Source: Phaeobacter sp. J2-8 (lineage in GTDB: Bacteria > Pseudomonadota > Alphaproteobacteria > Rhodobacterales > Rhodobacteraceae). Taken from it: DNA of 64,000 bases. Of this stretch, positions 7,920 to 16,085 are shown one piece after another. A program made the translations under genes and the position numbers. How positions within the stretch are numbered: position 1 is the stretch's first letter; each line of letters begins with the position of its first letter. The notes below the pieces were generated by a model. The model had not been told where the DNA came from. It searched no databases and saw only the letters and a program-made list of their open reading frames with translations. Where the stretch lies: positions 186,001 to 250,000 of the forward strand of contig NZ_JALIEC010000005.1 of the NCBI RefSeq assembly GCF_022867865.1, given 5' to 3'.

Positions 7920-8002
7920 GATGCGTGTATTTCTGGCTTCACACGCCGCCAAAGCGTGGGCATATGTATCACAATCCCCACACCAGAATCAGGTTTTCTA
8001 CA

Positions 8003-8260
8003 ATGACGTCGCTTGCCAATCCCACGCCTCCTGCCACACGATTTGATCTGGTCACCACCGTCAAATGGATCGCATCAATCATTCAGATCCTCGGCTATGC
8101 CGCGACCGGCTTTGGCTATACCCCGTGGAACCTCTACCTGTTTCTTGCCGGTGTCATCGGCTGGCTCGCGGTGGGGATCTTGTGGAAGGACCGGGCCATC
8201 ATCCTGATCCACATCGTCGCCTTTGGCTCGATGATTGTCGGCATGACGGCCTCTGGTTAA
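8003..8260 (+). CDS. Small integral membrane protein (DUF6552-like)
   Basis: An 85-residue protein with about three membrane segments (roughly residues 21-38, 42-58 and 63-82), rich in W, G and Y, with K-W-I-A-S-I-I-Q-I-L-G-Y and F-G-Y-T-P-W-N. It resembles small conserved membrane proteins of Rhodobacterales that I place in DUF6552 with moderate certainty; the function is unknown. The open frame begins at 7925, but the ATG at 8003 gives the conserved start. It is a single gene facing away from the GTA cluster and converging with the decarboxylase-like gene. Confidence 0.65.
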   Translation: MTSLANPTPPATRFDLVTTVKWIASIIQILGYAATGFGYTPWNLYLFLAGVIGWLAVGILWKDRAIILIHIVAFGSMIVGMTASG

Positions 8261-8289
8261 CCTACCCCCGGTTCGGGGGCGCTGGCCGC

Positions 8290-8697
8290 TCAGCCGCCCG
8301 ACAAGGACACCTCGGCAAACACCTCCTTGGCGGCAAACAACCCGTTCAATGCAGCGGGAAAGCCGGCGTAAACCGCCATCTGCATCAGCACCTCGGTGAT
8401 CTCCTCCTGCGTCAAGCCGACATTCAACCCAGCCTCGATATGCACCTTTAGTTGCGGCTGGGCATTTCCCATCGCGGCCAGCGCCGCAATGGTGGCGATC
8501 TCCCGCTCCCGCAGCCCAAGCCCGGGTCGGGTATAGATATCGCCAAACGGGAATTCGAAAAGATAGGTGGCAAAATCCGGCGCGATATCCGCCAGCGCGT
8601 CAATCACGTTTTGTCCGGCCTGCCCGTCAATTTCCGCCAGCGCGCGTTTGCCCCGCGCCAACCGGCTCTCTGTCTTGTGTTGTTCCATCTGCGTCAC
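8290..8697 (-). CDS. Carboxymuconolactone decarboxylase family protein
   Basis: A 135-residue AhpD/CMD-family protein. The helical core with L-R-E-R-E-I-A-T-I-A-A-L and the C-terminal E-E-I-T-E-V-L-M-Q-M-A-V-Y-A-G-F-P-A-A motif are characteristic of gamma-carboxymuconolactone decarboxylases. No C-x-x-C redox pair is present, so it belongs with the decarboxylase-like rather than the peroxidase-like branch. The true substrate is unknown. Its start overlaps the MerR-type regulator gene by 71 bases (or 62 if the second ATG at 8688 is used), which implies a coupled regulator-enzyme pair. Confidence 0.85.
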   Translation of the reverse strand: MTQMEQHKTESRLARGKRALAEIDGQAGQNVIDALADIAPDFATYLFEFPFGDIYTRPGLGLREREIATIAALAAMGNAQPQLKVHIEAGLNVGLTQEEITEVLMQMAVYAGFPAALNGLFAAKEVFAEVSLSGG

Positions 8698-9061
8698 CTG
8701 TCACGATCCTTTGTTCAACCTCGGCATAACCGCCGATCTTGGTATCGAGGACGACAAGACAAGCCTCCAATTCCGCCAGATGCGCCCGCACTTGCGCGCG
8801 ATGCGCCTCCAGCAGCGCCCGCCGCTCTGGCCCGGTTTCAACACCCCGGTCCCGCAATGCCGCATAGCGCAACATGTCTCGGATCGGCATTCCGGTGGTT
8901 TTCAATCGGCGCAGGAATTCTATCCAGACCAGGATCGACACATCATAGTCCCGCCGCCCCGCGGCATCCCGATCCGCAGGCGGCAATAGCCCGATGCGTT
9001 CGTAATACCGGATGGTATGGGCAGACAATCCGCTGCGTTTGGCCAGAGTTCCGATTTTCAT
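8627..9061 (-). CDS. MerR family transcriptional regulator
   Basis: A 144-residue MerR-type regulator. Residues 1-70 form the winged helix with the hallmark I-G-x-L-A-x-R-S-G-L-S-x-H-T-I-R-Y-Y-E-R-I-G-L-L. A long dimerisation helix follows around residues 80-115. No conserved metal-binding cysteine set is present, so a small organic or electrophile signal is more likely than a metal. It is first in an operon with the carboxymuconolactone decarboxylase-like gene and probably controls that operon. Confidence 0.9.
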   Translation of the reverse strand: MKIGTLAKRSGLSAHTIRYYERIGLLPPADRDAAGRRDYDVSILVWIEFLRRLKTTGMPIRDMLRYAALRDRGVETGPERRALLEAHRAQVRAHLAELEACLVVLDTKIGGYAEVEQRIVTGDADGTTQDREPVGAGQTRAGGN

Positions 9062-9193
9062 GGCGGCCTTCTTCTCGTCACGACGCCCCTGATCCTAGGG
9101 CTTTGAGCGCACTCTAAGTCAAGCGCCTCTTCGCAGGAATCGACGACAAAACAGCAGCCAAATCCTGCCAGGGTCAAAATCCGGCATGCCCAC

Positions 9194-9224
9194 AAAAAAG
9201 GCGGGCCAAAATGACCCGCCTTTT
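9194..9224 (-). terminator. Intrinsic terminator of the fab-mltG operon
   Basis: A 9-base-pair stem with one C-A mismatch (GGCGGG paired with CCCGCC plus two further pairs) and an AAA loop; on the minus strand it is followed by six U residues. It begins 19 bases past the mltG stop. A run of T also follows on the plus strand, so it may work in both directions. Confidence 0.8.
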
Positions 9225-9242
9225 CTGACCTTGCACCGGAAT

Positions 9243-10397
9243 CTACTGACCGGCGTTTTCCGCTTCGATCCGACGCCAGCGCGCAACGTTTTCGTTATGC
9301 TCTGCCAGCGTTTCGGCAAAGGCATGCCCGCCAGTACCATCCGCAACAAAGAACAGATAATCCGTCTGATCGGGGTTCACCGTTGCCTGAATCGCCGCCG
9401 CGCCGGGGTTGGCAATCGGGGTCGGCGGCAGACCATCAATCACATAGGTGTTATAGGGTGTGGCCCGGCGAAGCTCGCTTTGCCGCAATCCCCGACCAAG
9501 ACTGCCCTGCCCCAGGGTGATACCATAGATCACCGTCGGGTCGGTTTGCAGCCGCATCCCCTGATTTAACCGGTTGATAAACACGCTGGCCACCTGACCA
9601 CGCTCTGCCGCAACGCCGGTTTCCTTTTCGACAATCGACGCCAGCGTCAGCATCTCTGCCATCGAGTTCAGCGGCAGATCATCCGCCCGATTGGCCCAGG
9701 CCTCTGCAATGATCGCTTTTTGGCGGGTCTGCATCTGGGCGATCACATCCGCCCGTTGCGTGCCGACCGACACTTCATAGCTGTCCGGCGCAAGCGAGCC
9801 CTCTGCCGGCAATTCCGCCACTGTGCCATCCAACACATCCAGCGCCTTCATCTCTTCGACCACCTGCCAGCTGGTCACACCTTCGGCCAGCGCAATGCGA
9901 TAGCGGGTGTCGCTTTCGCCGCGCACACGGGTATAGGCCTCAGGCGCGGCCTCTTCACCCGGTGAAAATTTGGCAACCTCGACAAAGCGTTGGGTGTTGG
10001 GGTCCAGTTCCCGAACCTCGGCGCTGGCACGCAGGATACCAATCCGATAGATCACTTCGGTGCCACAGGTGCTGGCCCCGCCGCGGGTGATGACATCGAC
10101 AATCTCTGCCATGCTGGCGCCTTCGTCCACCAGGAACGAACCGGCCTTCAACGCCGCGGTCTTGTCGGAATAATCCGCCCCGACCCGAAACAGAAAGCCA
10201 CTGGAAATCGCCCCCTGCTCGACCAGCGATTGCGACACGCGGGAAAAATTCGACCCGCGTTCGACCTTCAGACAGATCGCCGCGCTCAAGGGGCCTTGGG
10301 CCGAATATTCCCGCTGCGCCCAAAGCAACGTGCCGCCGAACAGAAACACGGCGACAACAAGGAAACTCAGGGCATTGGAAGCGATGCTCCGCCACAT
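9243..10397 (-). CDS. mltG: Endolytic transglycosylase MltG
   Basis: A 384-residue inner-membrane lytic transglycosylase that cuts nascent glycan strands and so sets their length. There is one membrane segment at residues 8-26, then a LysM-like region, then the YceG domain with the catalytic glutamate in A-S-I-V-E-K-E-T-G and the substrate-cleft signature Q-T-D-P-T-V-I-Y-G near residue 290. The frame is open far upstream, but the ATG at 10397 is 4 bases after the fabF stop and gives the expected short cytoplasmic tail. fabF-mltG is a common alphaproteobacterial pair. Confidence 0.93.
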   Translation of the reverse strand: MWRSIASNALSFLVVAVFLFGGTLLWAQREYSAQGPLSAAICLKVERGSNFSRVSQSLVEQGAISSGFLFRVGADYSDKTAALKAGSFLVDEGASMAEIVDVITRGGASTCGTEVIYRIGILRASAEVRELDPNTQRFVEVAKFSPGEEAAPEAYTRVRGESDTRYRIALAEGVTSWQVVEEMKALDVLDGTVAELPAEGSLAPDSYEVSVGTQRADVIAQMQTRQKAIIAEAWANRADDLPLNSMAEMLTLASIVEKETGVAAERGQVASVFINRLNQGMRLQTDPTVIYGITLGQGSLGRGLRQSELRRATPYNTYVIDGLPPTPIANPGAAAIQATVNPDQTDYLFFVADGTGGHAFAETLAEHNENVARWRRIEAENAGQ

Positions 10398-10401
10398 GGG
10401 A

Positions 10402-11658
10402 TCAGACCTTCTTGAACAAGACCGAGGCGTTCGTGCCGCCAAAGCCAAAGGAGTTGGACAGCGCATAGGTGATCTCGCGCTCGCGTTTTGCGTTCGGCGC
10501 CAGATCGACCTTGGTGTCAACTGCGGGCTTGTCCAGATTGATGGTCGGCGGCGCCACTTGATCGCGGATCGCCAGGATCGAGAACACAGCCTCAATCGCG
10601 CCAGCCGCCCCCAAAAGGTGCCCGGTGGCGGATTTGGTCGACGACATGGTGACTGTATGGGCGAAATCCCCCATCAGCCGCTCGACCGCGCCCAATTCAA
10701 TTGTATCGGCCATCGTGGATGTGCCATGCGCGTTGATATAGTCGATCATCGACGGGCCAATTCCGGCCTTGCGCAACGCCATTTTCATGCAACGTTCCGC
10801 GCCTTCGCCGGTCTCGGATGGGGCCGTGATGTGATAGGCATCACCAGACATGCCATAGCCGACAACCTCGGCATAGATCTTGGCACCGCGCGCCTTGGCG
10901 TGTTCGTATTCTTCCAGAACAACAACGCCCGCGCCCTCGCCCATGACAAAACCATCACGGTCTTCGTCATAGGGACGGCTGGCCTTTTGCGGATCGTCGC
11001 CGCGTTTGGTCGACAACGCTTTGCAGGCATTGAAATCCGCAATCCCGATTTCGGAAATCGCCGCCTCGGCACCGCCGGCAATCATCACTTCGGCATCGCC
11101 GTCCTTGATGATCCGTGCCGCATCACCAATCGCATGTGCGCCTGTGGAACAGGCGGTCACAACCGCATGGTTCGGGCCTTTGAAGCCGTATTTGATCGAC
11201 ACCTGCCCCGAAATCAGATTGATCAGCGCACCGGGAATAAAGAACGGCGAAACCCGACGGGGGCCGCGTTCCTTGATCAAGATGGCTGTTTCGGCAATCG
11301 AATTCAGGCCACCAATGCCCGAACCGATCAAGACACCTGTTTGTTCCAGCGACTCGTCATCTTCCGGCATCCAACCGGAATCCTGAACCGCCTGCTCAGC
11401 TGCCGCAATGCCGTAAAGGATGAAATCATCGACTTTGCGCCGGTCTTTGGGGGCCATCCAATCATCGGGATTGAATGTGCCATCCGTGCCGTCACCATGC
11501 GGCACCTCACAGGCATAGGTTGTGGCAAGATGGCTGGCATCGAACCGCGTGATTGTGCCCGCACCGGATTTTCCATCCAGGATCGCCTTCCAGCTTTCCT
11601 CGACCCCACAGGCCAACGGTGTCACCAGACCAAGCCCTGTTACGACTACTCTGCGCAT
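10402..11658 (-). CDS. fabF: Beta-ketoacyl-ACP synthase II
   Basis: A 418-residue KAS II, which condenses malonyl-ACP with growing acyl-ACP in fatty acid elongation. The nucleophile is C170 in V-V-T-A-C-S-T-G, and the catalytic histidines are in N-A-H-G-T-S-T and T-G-H-L-L-G-A-A-G. The length and the glycine-rich C-terminal F-G-F-G-G-T-N are standard. It follows acpP with a gap of about 190 bases holding an intrinsic terminator, so it is likely to have its own promoter or receive read-through; it is close-coupled to mltG downstream. Confidence 0.97.
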   Translation of the reverse strand: MRRVVVTGLGLVTPLACGVEESWKAILDGKSGAGTITRFDASHLATTYACEVPHGDGTDGTFNPDDWMAPKDRRKVDDFILYGIAAAEQAVQDSGWMPEDDESLEQTGVLIGSGIGGLNSIAETAILIKERGPRRVSPFFIPGALINLISGQVSIKYGFKGPNHAVVTACSTGAHAIGDAARIIKDGDAEVMIAGGAEAAISEIGIADFNACKALSTKRGDDPQKASRPYDEDRDGFVMGEGAGVVVLEEYEHAKARGAKIYAEVVGYGMSGDAYHITAPSETGEGAERCMKMALRKAGIGPSMIDYINAHGTSTMADTIELGAVERLMGDFAHTVTMSSTKSATGHLLGAAGAIEAVFSILAIRDQVAPPTINLDKPAVDTKVDLAPNAKREREITYALSNSFGFGGTNASVLFKKV

Positions 11659-11792
11659 GGTTCTGCCCCTTTTAAACGCGTCGCATGCTCATACCCCGAC
11701 CACTGGCATTTGGGCAAGGCATTGCACTATGTCATTCAGCAAAGGACCGCGTACCGGCGGGTTTTCCAATCCCCGCCCCGGTCCCGAAATGC

Positions 11793-11823
11793 AAAACGGC
11801 GCGCCCAGTCGGGCACGCCGTTT
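11793..11823 (-). terminator. Intrinsic terminator after acpP
   Basis: A 13-base-pair stem (one G-U pair) with a GACT loop, followed by four U residues on the minus strand, 22 bases past the acpP stop. It probably trims or reduces transcription into fabF, which would help make acpP the most abundant message of the group. Confidence 0.75.
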
Positions 11824-11845
11824 CAGAAACTCTACGATCCGTGGA

Positions 11846-12079
11846 TCAGGACGCTTCGGTGATGAATTTCACCGCATCGCCAAAGGTCTGGATGGTCTCG
11901 GCCGCGTCGTCGGGAATTTCGATACCGAACTCTTCTTCGAACGCCATCACCAGCTCAACAGTGTCGAGGCTGTCTGCGCCGAGATCGTCAATGAACGACG
12001 CCCCTTCAACAACTTTCTCAGCATCCACACCCAGGTGCTCTACAACGATTTTCTTTACGCGGTCTGCGACTTCGCTCAT
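11846..12079 (-). CDS. acpP: Acyl carrier protein
   Basis: A 77-residue acidic acyl carrier protein. The phosphopantetheine attachment serine is S37 in L-G-A-D-S-L-D-T. It carries acyl intermediates for FabD, FabG and FabF encoded around it. The frame is open upstream to 12196, but the ATG at 12079 gives the universal M-S-x-V-A-D-R-V-K-K start. About 225 bases separate it from fabG upstream, leaving room for its own promoter, though I cannot point to clear boxes. Confidence 0.97.
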   Translation of the reverse strand: MSEVADRVKKIVVEHLGVDAEKVVEGASFIDDLGADSLDTVELVMAFEEEFGIEIPDDAAETIQTFGDAVKFITEAS

Positions 12080-12305
12080 GATTTGGTCCTCATGGTCTTG
12101 GGCCTTTGGCCCTGTTTTGCCCGTGCCCCGCGGGGATCGAACTTGATTTGTCCTGTCAAAGGACAGCGAGTGGCCTGCGGCCTGTGTCACCCGCAACAGC
12201 AGGTTATTCTAAGTGCCCCGGCGCGCCTGCGGCCCCGGATTTCCCCGCGCCTATAGCATAAGTGTTGCGCTTGGCAAACGCTTTCCGAGGTGCCGGCATC
12301 GGCGA

Positions 12306-13043
12306 CTACAACATGGCCATGCCACCATTGACGTGCAAGGTCGCGCCCGTCACATAACCGGCCTCCGGGCTGGCAAGGTACAGAACCGCACCGGCGATTT
12401 CTTCCGGCGTGCCCATGCGTGCAGCGGGGATCTGGACGTTGATCTTGTCCTTTTGCTCATCGGTCAGCTTGTCGGTCATGGCGGTCGCGATAAAACCGGG
12501 TGCGATGGCGTTTACCGTGATGCCACGGCTTGCCACCTCATAGGCCAGTGATTTGCCCATGCCGATCATTCCCGCCTTCGAGGCCGCGTAATTTGCCTGA
12601 CCGGGGTTGCCGGTGGCGCCGACAATCGACGAAATATTGACGATTTTGCCCCAACGGGCCTTCATCATGCCGCGCATCACACCTTTGCACAGCTTCATCG
12701 ACGCCGTCAGGTTGACCGCCAGCACCGAATTCCATTCGTCATCCGACATCCGCATGAACAGGTTGTCGCGGGTGATTCCGGCGTTGTTGACCAGAATATC
12801 CACAGCGCCCATTGCCGCAATCGCCTGTTTCGGCAGGGCGTCGACCGCCTCAAGATCCGAAAGATTGCAGGGCAGCACATGCGCCCGCTCCCCCAACTCC
12901 GCTGCAAGCTCCTGCAACGGCGCTTCCCGCGTGCCACTGAGCCCCACAGTCGCGCCAGCGCCATGCAGCACCTTGGCAATCTCGCCACCGATGCCACCAG
13001 AAGCGCCCGTCACCAACGCACATTTTCCGCTCAAATCAAACAT
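12306..13043 (-). CDS. fabG: 3-oxoacyl-ACP reductase
   Basis: A 245-residue short-chain dehydrogenase that reduces 3-oxoacyl-ACP with NADPH. The cofactor motif T-G-A-S-G-G-I-G is at residues 12-19, N-N-A-G near 86-89, the catalytic serine near 138, and the Y152-x3-K156 pair in N-Y-A-A-S-K-A-G. The C-terminal L-H-V-N-G-G-M-A-M is typical. It lies 40 bases downstream of fabD. Confidence 0.97.
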   Translation of the reverse strand: MFDLSGKCALVTGASGGIGGEIAKVLHGAGATVGLSGTREAPLQELAAELGERAHVLPCNLSDLEAVDALPKQAIAAMGAVDILVNNAGITRDNLFMRMSDDEWNSVLAVNLTASMKLCKGVMRGMMKARWGKIVNISSIVGATGNPGQANYAASKAGMIGMGKSLAYEVASRGITVNAIAPGFIATAMTDKLTDEQKDKINVQIPAARMGTPEEIAGAVLYLASPEAGYVTGATLHVNGGMAML

Positions 13044-13083
13044 TTGCTACCCTCGTTCCGTTGTCTTGGCCTGGGTCTGGCGT

Positions 13084-14022
13084 TTAGACCAATGCGGCCT
13101 TTGCCGCCACCACATCCTCTGGCGTGCCGATATTTCGGGTGGTCACAGACCGGTCGATTCGCCGGATCATCCCGCAAAGCGCCTTGCCTGCCCCAACTTC
13201 CCAGATGTCGTCGACACCCTTGGCCGCCATCCATTCCACGCTTTCGCGCCACCGCACCGCGCCCGTCACCTGATCCACCAGCAGCGACCGGATGGTTGCC
13301 GGATCTTCGACCGACTTGGCCACGACATTGGCCACCAAGGGCACGCTGGGTTTCGAAATTTCGACATTATCCAGCGCCTCTGCCATGGCGCGTGCCGCCG
13401 GCTCCATCAAGGCACAGTGGAACGGTGCGCTGACCGGCAGCAAAACCGCCCGGCGTGCGCCCGCGGTCTTGGCGATCTCAACCGCGCGTTCCACGGCCCC
13501 CTTGTGGCCCGAAACCACGATCTGGCCGGGATCATTATCATTCGCAGCTTCGCAAACTTCGCCCTGCGCCGCCTCGGCCGCGACCTTGCGGGCGCCTTCG
13601 ATATCAAGCCCCAGCAGGGCCGCCATCGCGCCAATCCCCACCGGAACGGCCGCTTGCATGGCCTGACCGCGAATCCGCAACAGACGGGCGCAATCGGCCA
13701 CGCTCAGCGCGCCGACAGCTGCCAATGCCGAATATTCCCCCAGCGAATGCCCCGCCACGTAATCAGCAGAGGTCACCGCAATGCCTTCGGCCTCAAGCGC
13801 GCGCATCGCGGCAATCGAGGTCGCCATCAATGCCGGTTGCGCATTCTCTGTCAGGGTCAGCTCTGCCGCATCCCCTTCCCAGATCAATTGGCTCAGGTTT
13901 TCCCCAAGGGCCGCATCGACCTCGTCAAAGACGGCTTTGGACGCGGGATAGGCCTCCGCCAATGCTTTGCCCATGCCAATGGCCTGTGCCCCCTGTCCGG
14001 GAAATACAAATGCGCGTCCCAT
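13084..14022 (-). CDS. fabD: Malonyl-CoA:ACP transacylase
   Basis: A 312-residue transacylase that loads malonate from CoA onto ACP. The nucleophile is S93 in G-H-S-L-G-E-Y-S, the histidine is in the S-A-P-F-H-C segment near residue 203, and the protein starts with the family's F-V-F-P-G-Q-G-A-Q. It is the first gene of the minus-strand fabD-fabG-acpP-fabF group; an intrinsic terminator for the preceding gene lies about 110 bases upstream of its start. Confidence 0.97.
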   Translation of the reverse strand: MGRAFVFPGQGAQAIGMGKALAEAYPASKAVFDEVDAALGENLSQLIWEGDAAELTLTENAQPALMATSIAAMRALEAEGIAVTSADYVAGHSLGEYSALAAVGALSVADCARLLRIRGQAMQAAVPVGIGAMAALLGLDIEGARKVAAEAAQGEVCEAANDNDPGQIVVSGHKGAVERAVEIAKTAGARRAVLLPVSAPFHCALMEPAARAMAEALDNVEISKPSVPLVANVVAKSVEDPATIRSLLVDQVTGAVRWRESVEWMAAKGVDDIWEVGAGKALCGMIRRIDRSVTTRNIGTPEDVVAAKAALV

Positions 14023-14131
14023 GCCCTAACCCTTTTATTTCTTCAGCGTGCCGACATGGATACGCGCCAAGCGCAGCCACTGCAACGCAAATGCCGGGCC
14101 ATTGCGCCCGGATTTCGCGTCATTTCACAAC

Positions 14132-14168
14132 AAAAACCGGCCAGACCGTGAAACGGCTGGCCGGTTTT
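14132..14168 (-). terminator. Intrinsic terminator between a small membrane gene and fabD
   Basis: A long stem (11 base pairs, then a 4-pair inner helix with one bulge) followed by five U residues on the minus strand. It lies 37 bases past the stop of the gene at 14205-14528 and separates it from fabD. Confidence 0.75.
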
Positions 14169-14204
14169 CGTTGGTCCCGCCTGTTGCGTGGGGTCAGGTG
14201 GGAC

Positions 14205-14528
14205 TCAGGAATGCGATTTTTTTGGATTGCGGGCGATGATCACCAAATAGAGGCCGGTCAACGCAAAGAAGAATGTCGCGCAGGCCTTCATCAACATCAG
14301 CTCCGGCAAATAGGTTGCCTTCGGTGAAATCCAAAGCCCGATTGCGCTCAGCAAAAGCGCGATTCCGATCAATCGGGTAAACAGGCGAACCATGTGCCCG
14401 ATCGTACTTGCGCCCTCAGCCGTTTGTGACTGTCGCGACGCCTGACCGTTTCCCCGACCGTTTCCCCGGCCGGTTCCATGTGTTGGGCCCATGGCCTGCG
14501 ACGGCATCACCTGGCTGGCTGCGGACAT
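14205..14528 (-). CDS. Uncharacterised small two-helix membrane protein
   Basis: A 107-residue protein I do not recognise. Residues 1-45 are polar and low in complexity, with the near-repeat G-R-G-N-G-R-G-N-G, probably disordered. Two membrane segments follow at about residues 50-67 and 80-98, and the C-terminus is basic (R-N-P-K-K-S-H-S). A strong GGAG site 7 bases before the ATG at 14528 supports the long form over a start at the internal methionine 46. It has its own terminator, so it is a single-gene unit divergent from rpsF. Confidence 0.6.
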   Translation of the reverse strand: MSAASQVMPSQAMGPTHGTGRGNGRGNGQASRQSQTAEGASTIGHMVRLFTRLIGIALLLSAIGLWISPKATYLPELMLMKACATFFFALTGLYLVIIARNPKKSHS

Positions 14529-14647
14529 TGTCGGTCTCCCCCCTTGCGGTTTCAGACACTCTTGCGATCAATTCAGGCAGGAATGCGGCGCAATTCGGGT
14601 TTAGATCGCACAAAACCACCTCTGCCCCCCTGCGACCACCTTCGCCC

Positions 14648-14675
14648 TTGCCTTTCACGCATCTGGCTGTATACG
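14648..14675 (+). promoter_or_regulatory. Candidate sigma-70 type promoter of rpsF operon
   Basis: TTGCCT at 14648 and TATACG at 14670 with a 16-base spacer, about 107 bases before the rpsF start. The fit is fair and the position is sensible for a ribosomal protein operon with a leader. I could not confirm an S6:S18-type autoregulatory leader in the remaining sequence. Confidence 0.4.
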
Positions 14676-14782
14676 GGGCCTTCCTTTCGCAAGACGATTG
14701 AACCGCGCAGTCTCTCGTGGGTTGGGGGCGAAAGGACATGGCCCCACCCTTTGAAATGCGCCTTGATATAAATGGAGTGCAC

Positions 14783-15139
14783 ATGCCCCTTTACGAGCAT
14801 GTCTTTATCTCGCGCCAGGATCTCTCCGGCGCACAGGCCGAAAGCCTGGTTGAACATTTCGGCACCGTCGTGACCGACAATGGCGGCAAAGTTGTCGACA
14901 CCGAATACTGGGGTGTCAAGACAATGGCCTACAAGATCAACAAGAACCGCAAAGGCCACTATGCCTATATGCGCACCGACGCGCCTTCGGCAGCGGTCCA
15001 GGAAATGGAACGCCTGATGCGGTTGCATGATGACGTGATGCGCGTGCTGACCATCAAGGTCGACGAACATGTCGAAGGCCCCTCCGTTCAAATGCAAAAA
15101 CGTGACGAGCGTGACGATCGCCGTCGCGAACGCCGCTAA
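14783..15139 (+). CDS. rpsF: Ribosomal protein S6
   Basis: A 118-residue small-subunit protein S6. It starts P-L-Y-E-H-V-F-I-S-R, contains the conserved Y-W-G-V-K-T-M-A-Y-K-I-N-K-N-R-K-G-H-Y segment, and ends in a highly charged R-D-E-R-D-D-R-R-R-E-R-R tail. It pairs with S18, encoded next, on the 30S platform. The frame is open to 14717, but the ATG at 14783 has GGAG upstream and gives the family start. Confidence 0.97.
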   Translation: MPLYEHVFISRQDLSGAQAESLVEHFGTVVTDNGGKVVDTEYWGVKTMAYKINKNRKGHYAYMRTDAPSAAVQEMERLMRLHDDVMRVLTIKVDEHVEGPSVQMQKRDERDDRRRERR

Positions 15140-15157
15140 GTCAGGGAGAGCTAAACC

Positions 15158-15385
15158 ATGGCAGCCAAACCATTTTTCCGCCGTCGTAAAGTATGTCCCT
15201 TCTCGGGCGACAACGCACCGAAAATCGACTACAAAGACACACGTCTTCTGCAGCGCTACATCTCTGAGCGTGGCAAGATCGTGCCGTCCCGTATCACCGC
15301 CGTTTCGGCCAAGAAGCAGCGTGAACTGGCCCGTGCGATCAAACGTGCCCGTTTCCTGGCGCTTCTGCCCTACGCCGTGAAGTAA
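15158..15385 (+). CDS. rpsR: Ribosomal protein S18
   Basis: A 75-residue basic S18 protein with the conserved R-R-R-K-V-C-P-F and D-Y-K-D segments and [10 protein letters not shown] near the end. It forms a heterodimer with S6 before joining 16S rRNA. It lies 18 bases after rpsF, with a GGGAGAG ribosome site in the gap. Confidence 0.98.
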   Translation: MAAKPFFRRRKVCPFSGDNAPKIDYKDTRLLQRYISERGKIVPSRITAVSAKKQRELARAIKRARFLALLPYAVK

Positions 15386-15397
15386 GGAGTGAGCATA

Positions 15398-16024
15398 ATG
15401 CAAGTTATCCTTCTCGAACGTGTGGCCAAGCTGGGCCAAATGGGCGACGTTGTTGACGTCAAACCCGGTTTCGCGCGCAACTATCTCCTGCGTCAGGGCA
15501 AAGCTCTGACCGCATCGCAAGCCAACATCGACGGTTTCGCGGCCCAGAAAGCGCAGCTTGAAGCGCGCAACCTGGAGACCAAGAAAGAAGCCGAAGATCT
15601 GGCATCGCGTCTTGATGGCCAGCAGTTTGTCGTGATTCGCCAAGCCTCCGATGGTGGCAGCCTCTATGGTTCCGTCACCACCCGTGACGCCGCAACCGTG
15701 GCCACCGAAGAGGGCTTCTCGATTGATCGCAAACAGGTTGTGATCCGCACCCCGATCAAAGATCTGGGCCTGCATGACATCGAAGTTACCCTGCACCCCG
15801 AAGTTGTAGCCACCATTTCGCTGAACGTTGCACGTTCGCCGGAAGAAGCCGAGCTGCAAGCATCGGGCAAATCGATCCAGGAATTGGCCGCAGAAGAAGA
15901 AGCTGCAGCCGAATTCGAGATCTCTGAATTGTTTGACGATATCGGCTCTGCCGCGTCCGACGATGACGATCTGGGCGACGCAGGCCAAGATGCACCCGCA
16001 TCGGATGATGACGAACAGAACTAA
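15398..16024 (+). CDS. rplI: Ribosomal protein L9 with acidic C-terminal extension
   Basis: A 208-residue L9. The N-terminal 23S-binding domain starts [13 protein letters not shown] and has G-x-A-R-N-Y-L-L near residue 30, followed by the connecting helix and C-terminal domain up to about residue 150. An extra 55-60 residue acidic tail (runs of E and D) follows, longer than in E. coli but common in alphaproteobacteria. I use the ATG at 15398, with AAGGAG 8 bases upstream, rather than the GTG at 15389. It is the last gene of rpsF-rpsR-rplI. Confidence 0.95.
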   Translation: MQVILLERVAKLGQMGDVVDVKPGFARNYLLRQGKALTASQANIDGFAAQKAQLEARNLETKKEAEDLASRLDGQQFVVIRQASDGGSLYGSVTTRDAATVATEEGFSIDRKQVVIRTPIKDLGLHDIEVTLHPEVVATISLNVARSPEEAELQASGKSIQELAAEEEAAAEFEISELFDDIGSAASDDDDLGDAGQDAPASDDDEQN

Positions 16025-16048
16025 TCTGTTCCACCATCAAGAACATTG

Positions 16049-16085
16049 AAAAGGCCGCGCTCCTCCGGGATGCGCGGCCTTTTTG
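16049..16085 (+). terminator. Intrinsic terminator of the rpsF-rpsR-rplI operon
   Basis: A 9-base-pair stem AGGCCGCGC/GCGCGGCCT with an 11-base loop followed by a U-run, 25 bases past the rplI stop. Confidence 0.9.

Larger units (their letters stand above)
7572..8002. other. GTA upstream / divergent intergenic region
   Basis: About 430 bases between g1 (minus) and the small gene at 8003 (plus). It should hold the GTA promoter, but I cannot place -35 and -10 boxes with confidence. It contains a TTAA-N7-TAAA site (7614-7628) and a 23-base dyad (7897-7919). A minus-strand frame at 7736-7981 (81 codons) has ordinary amino-acid content but no ribosome site or family resemblance; I do not call it a gene. 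Confidence 0.5.

Noticed and set aside
7736-7981. 81-codon minus-strand frame upstream of GTA g1
   Set aside because: No ribosome site, no family likeness, and codon third positions less GC-biased than in neighbouring genes; kept only as a note in the intergenic entry.
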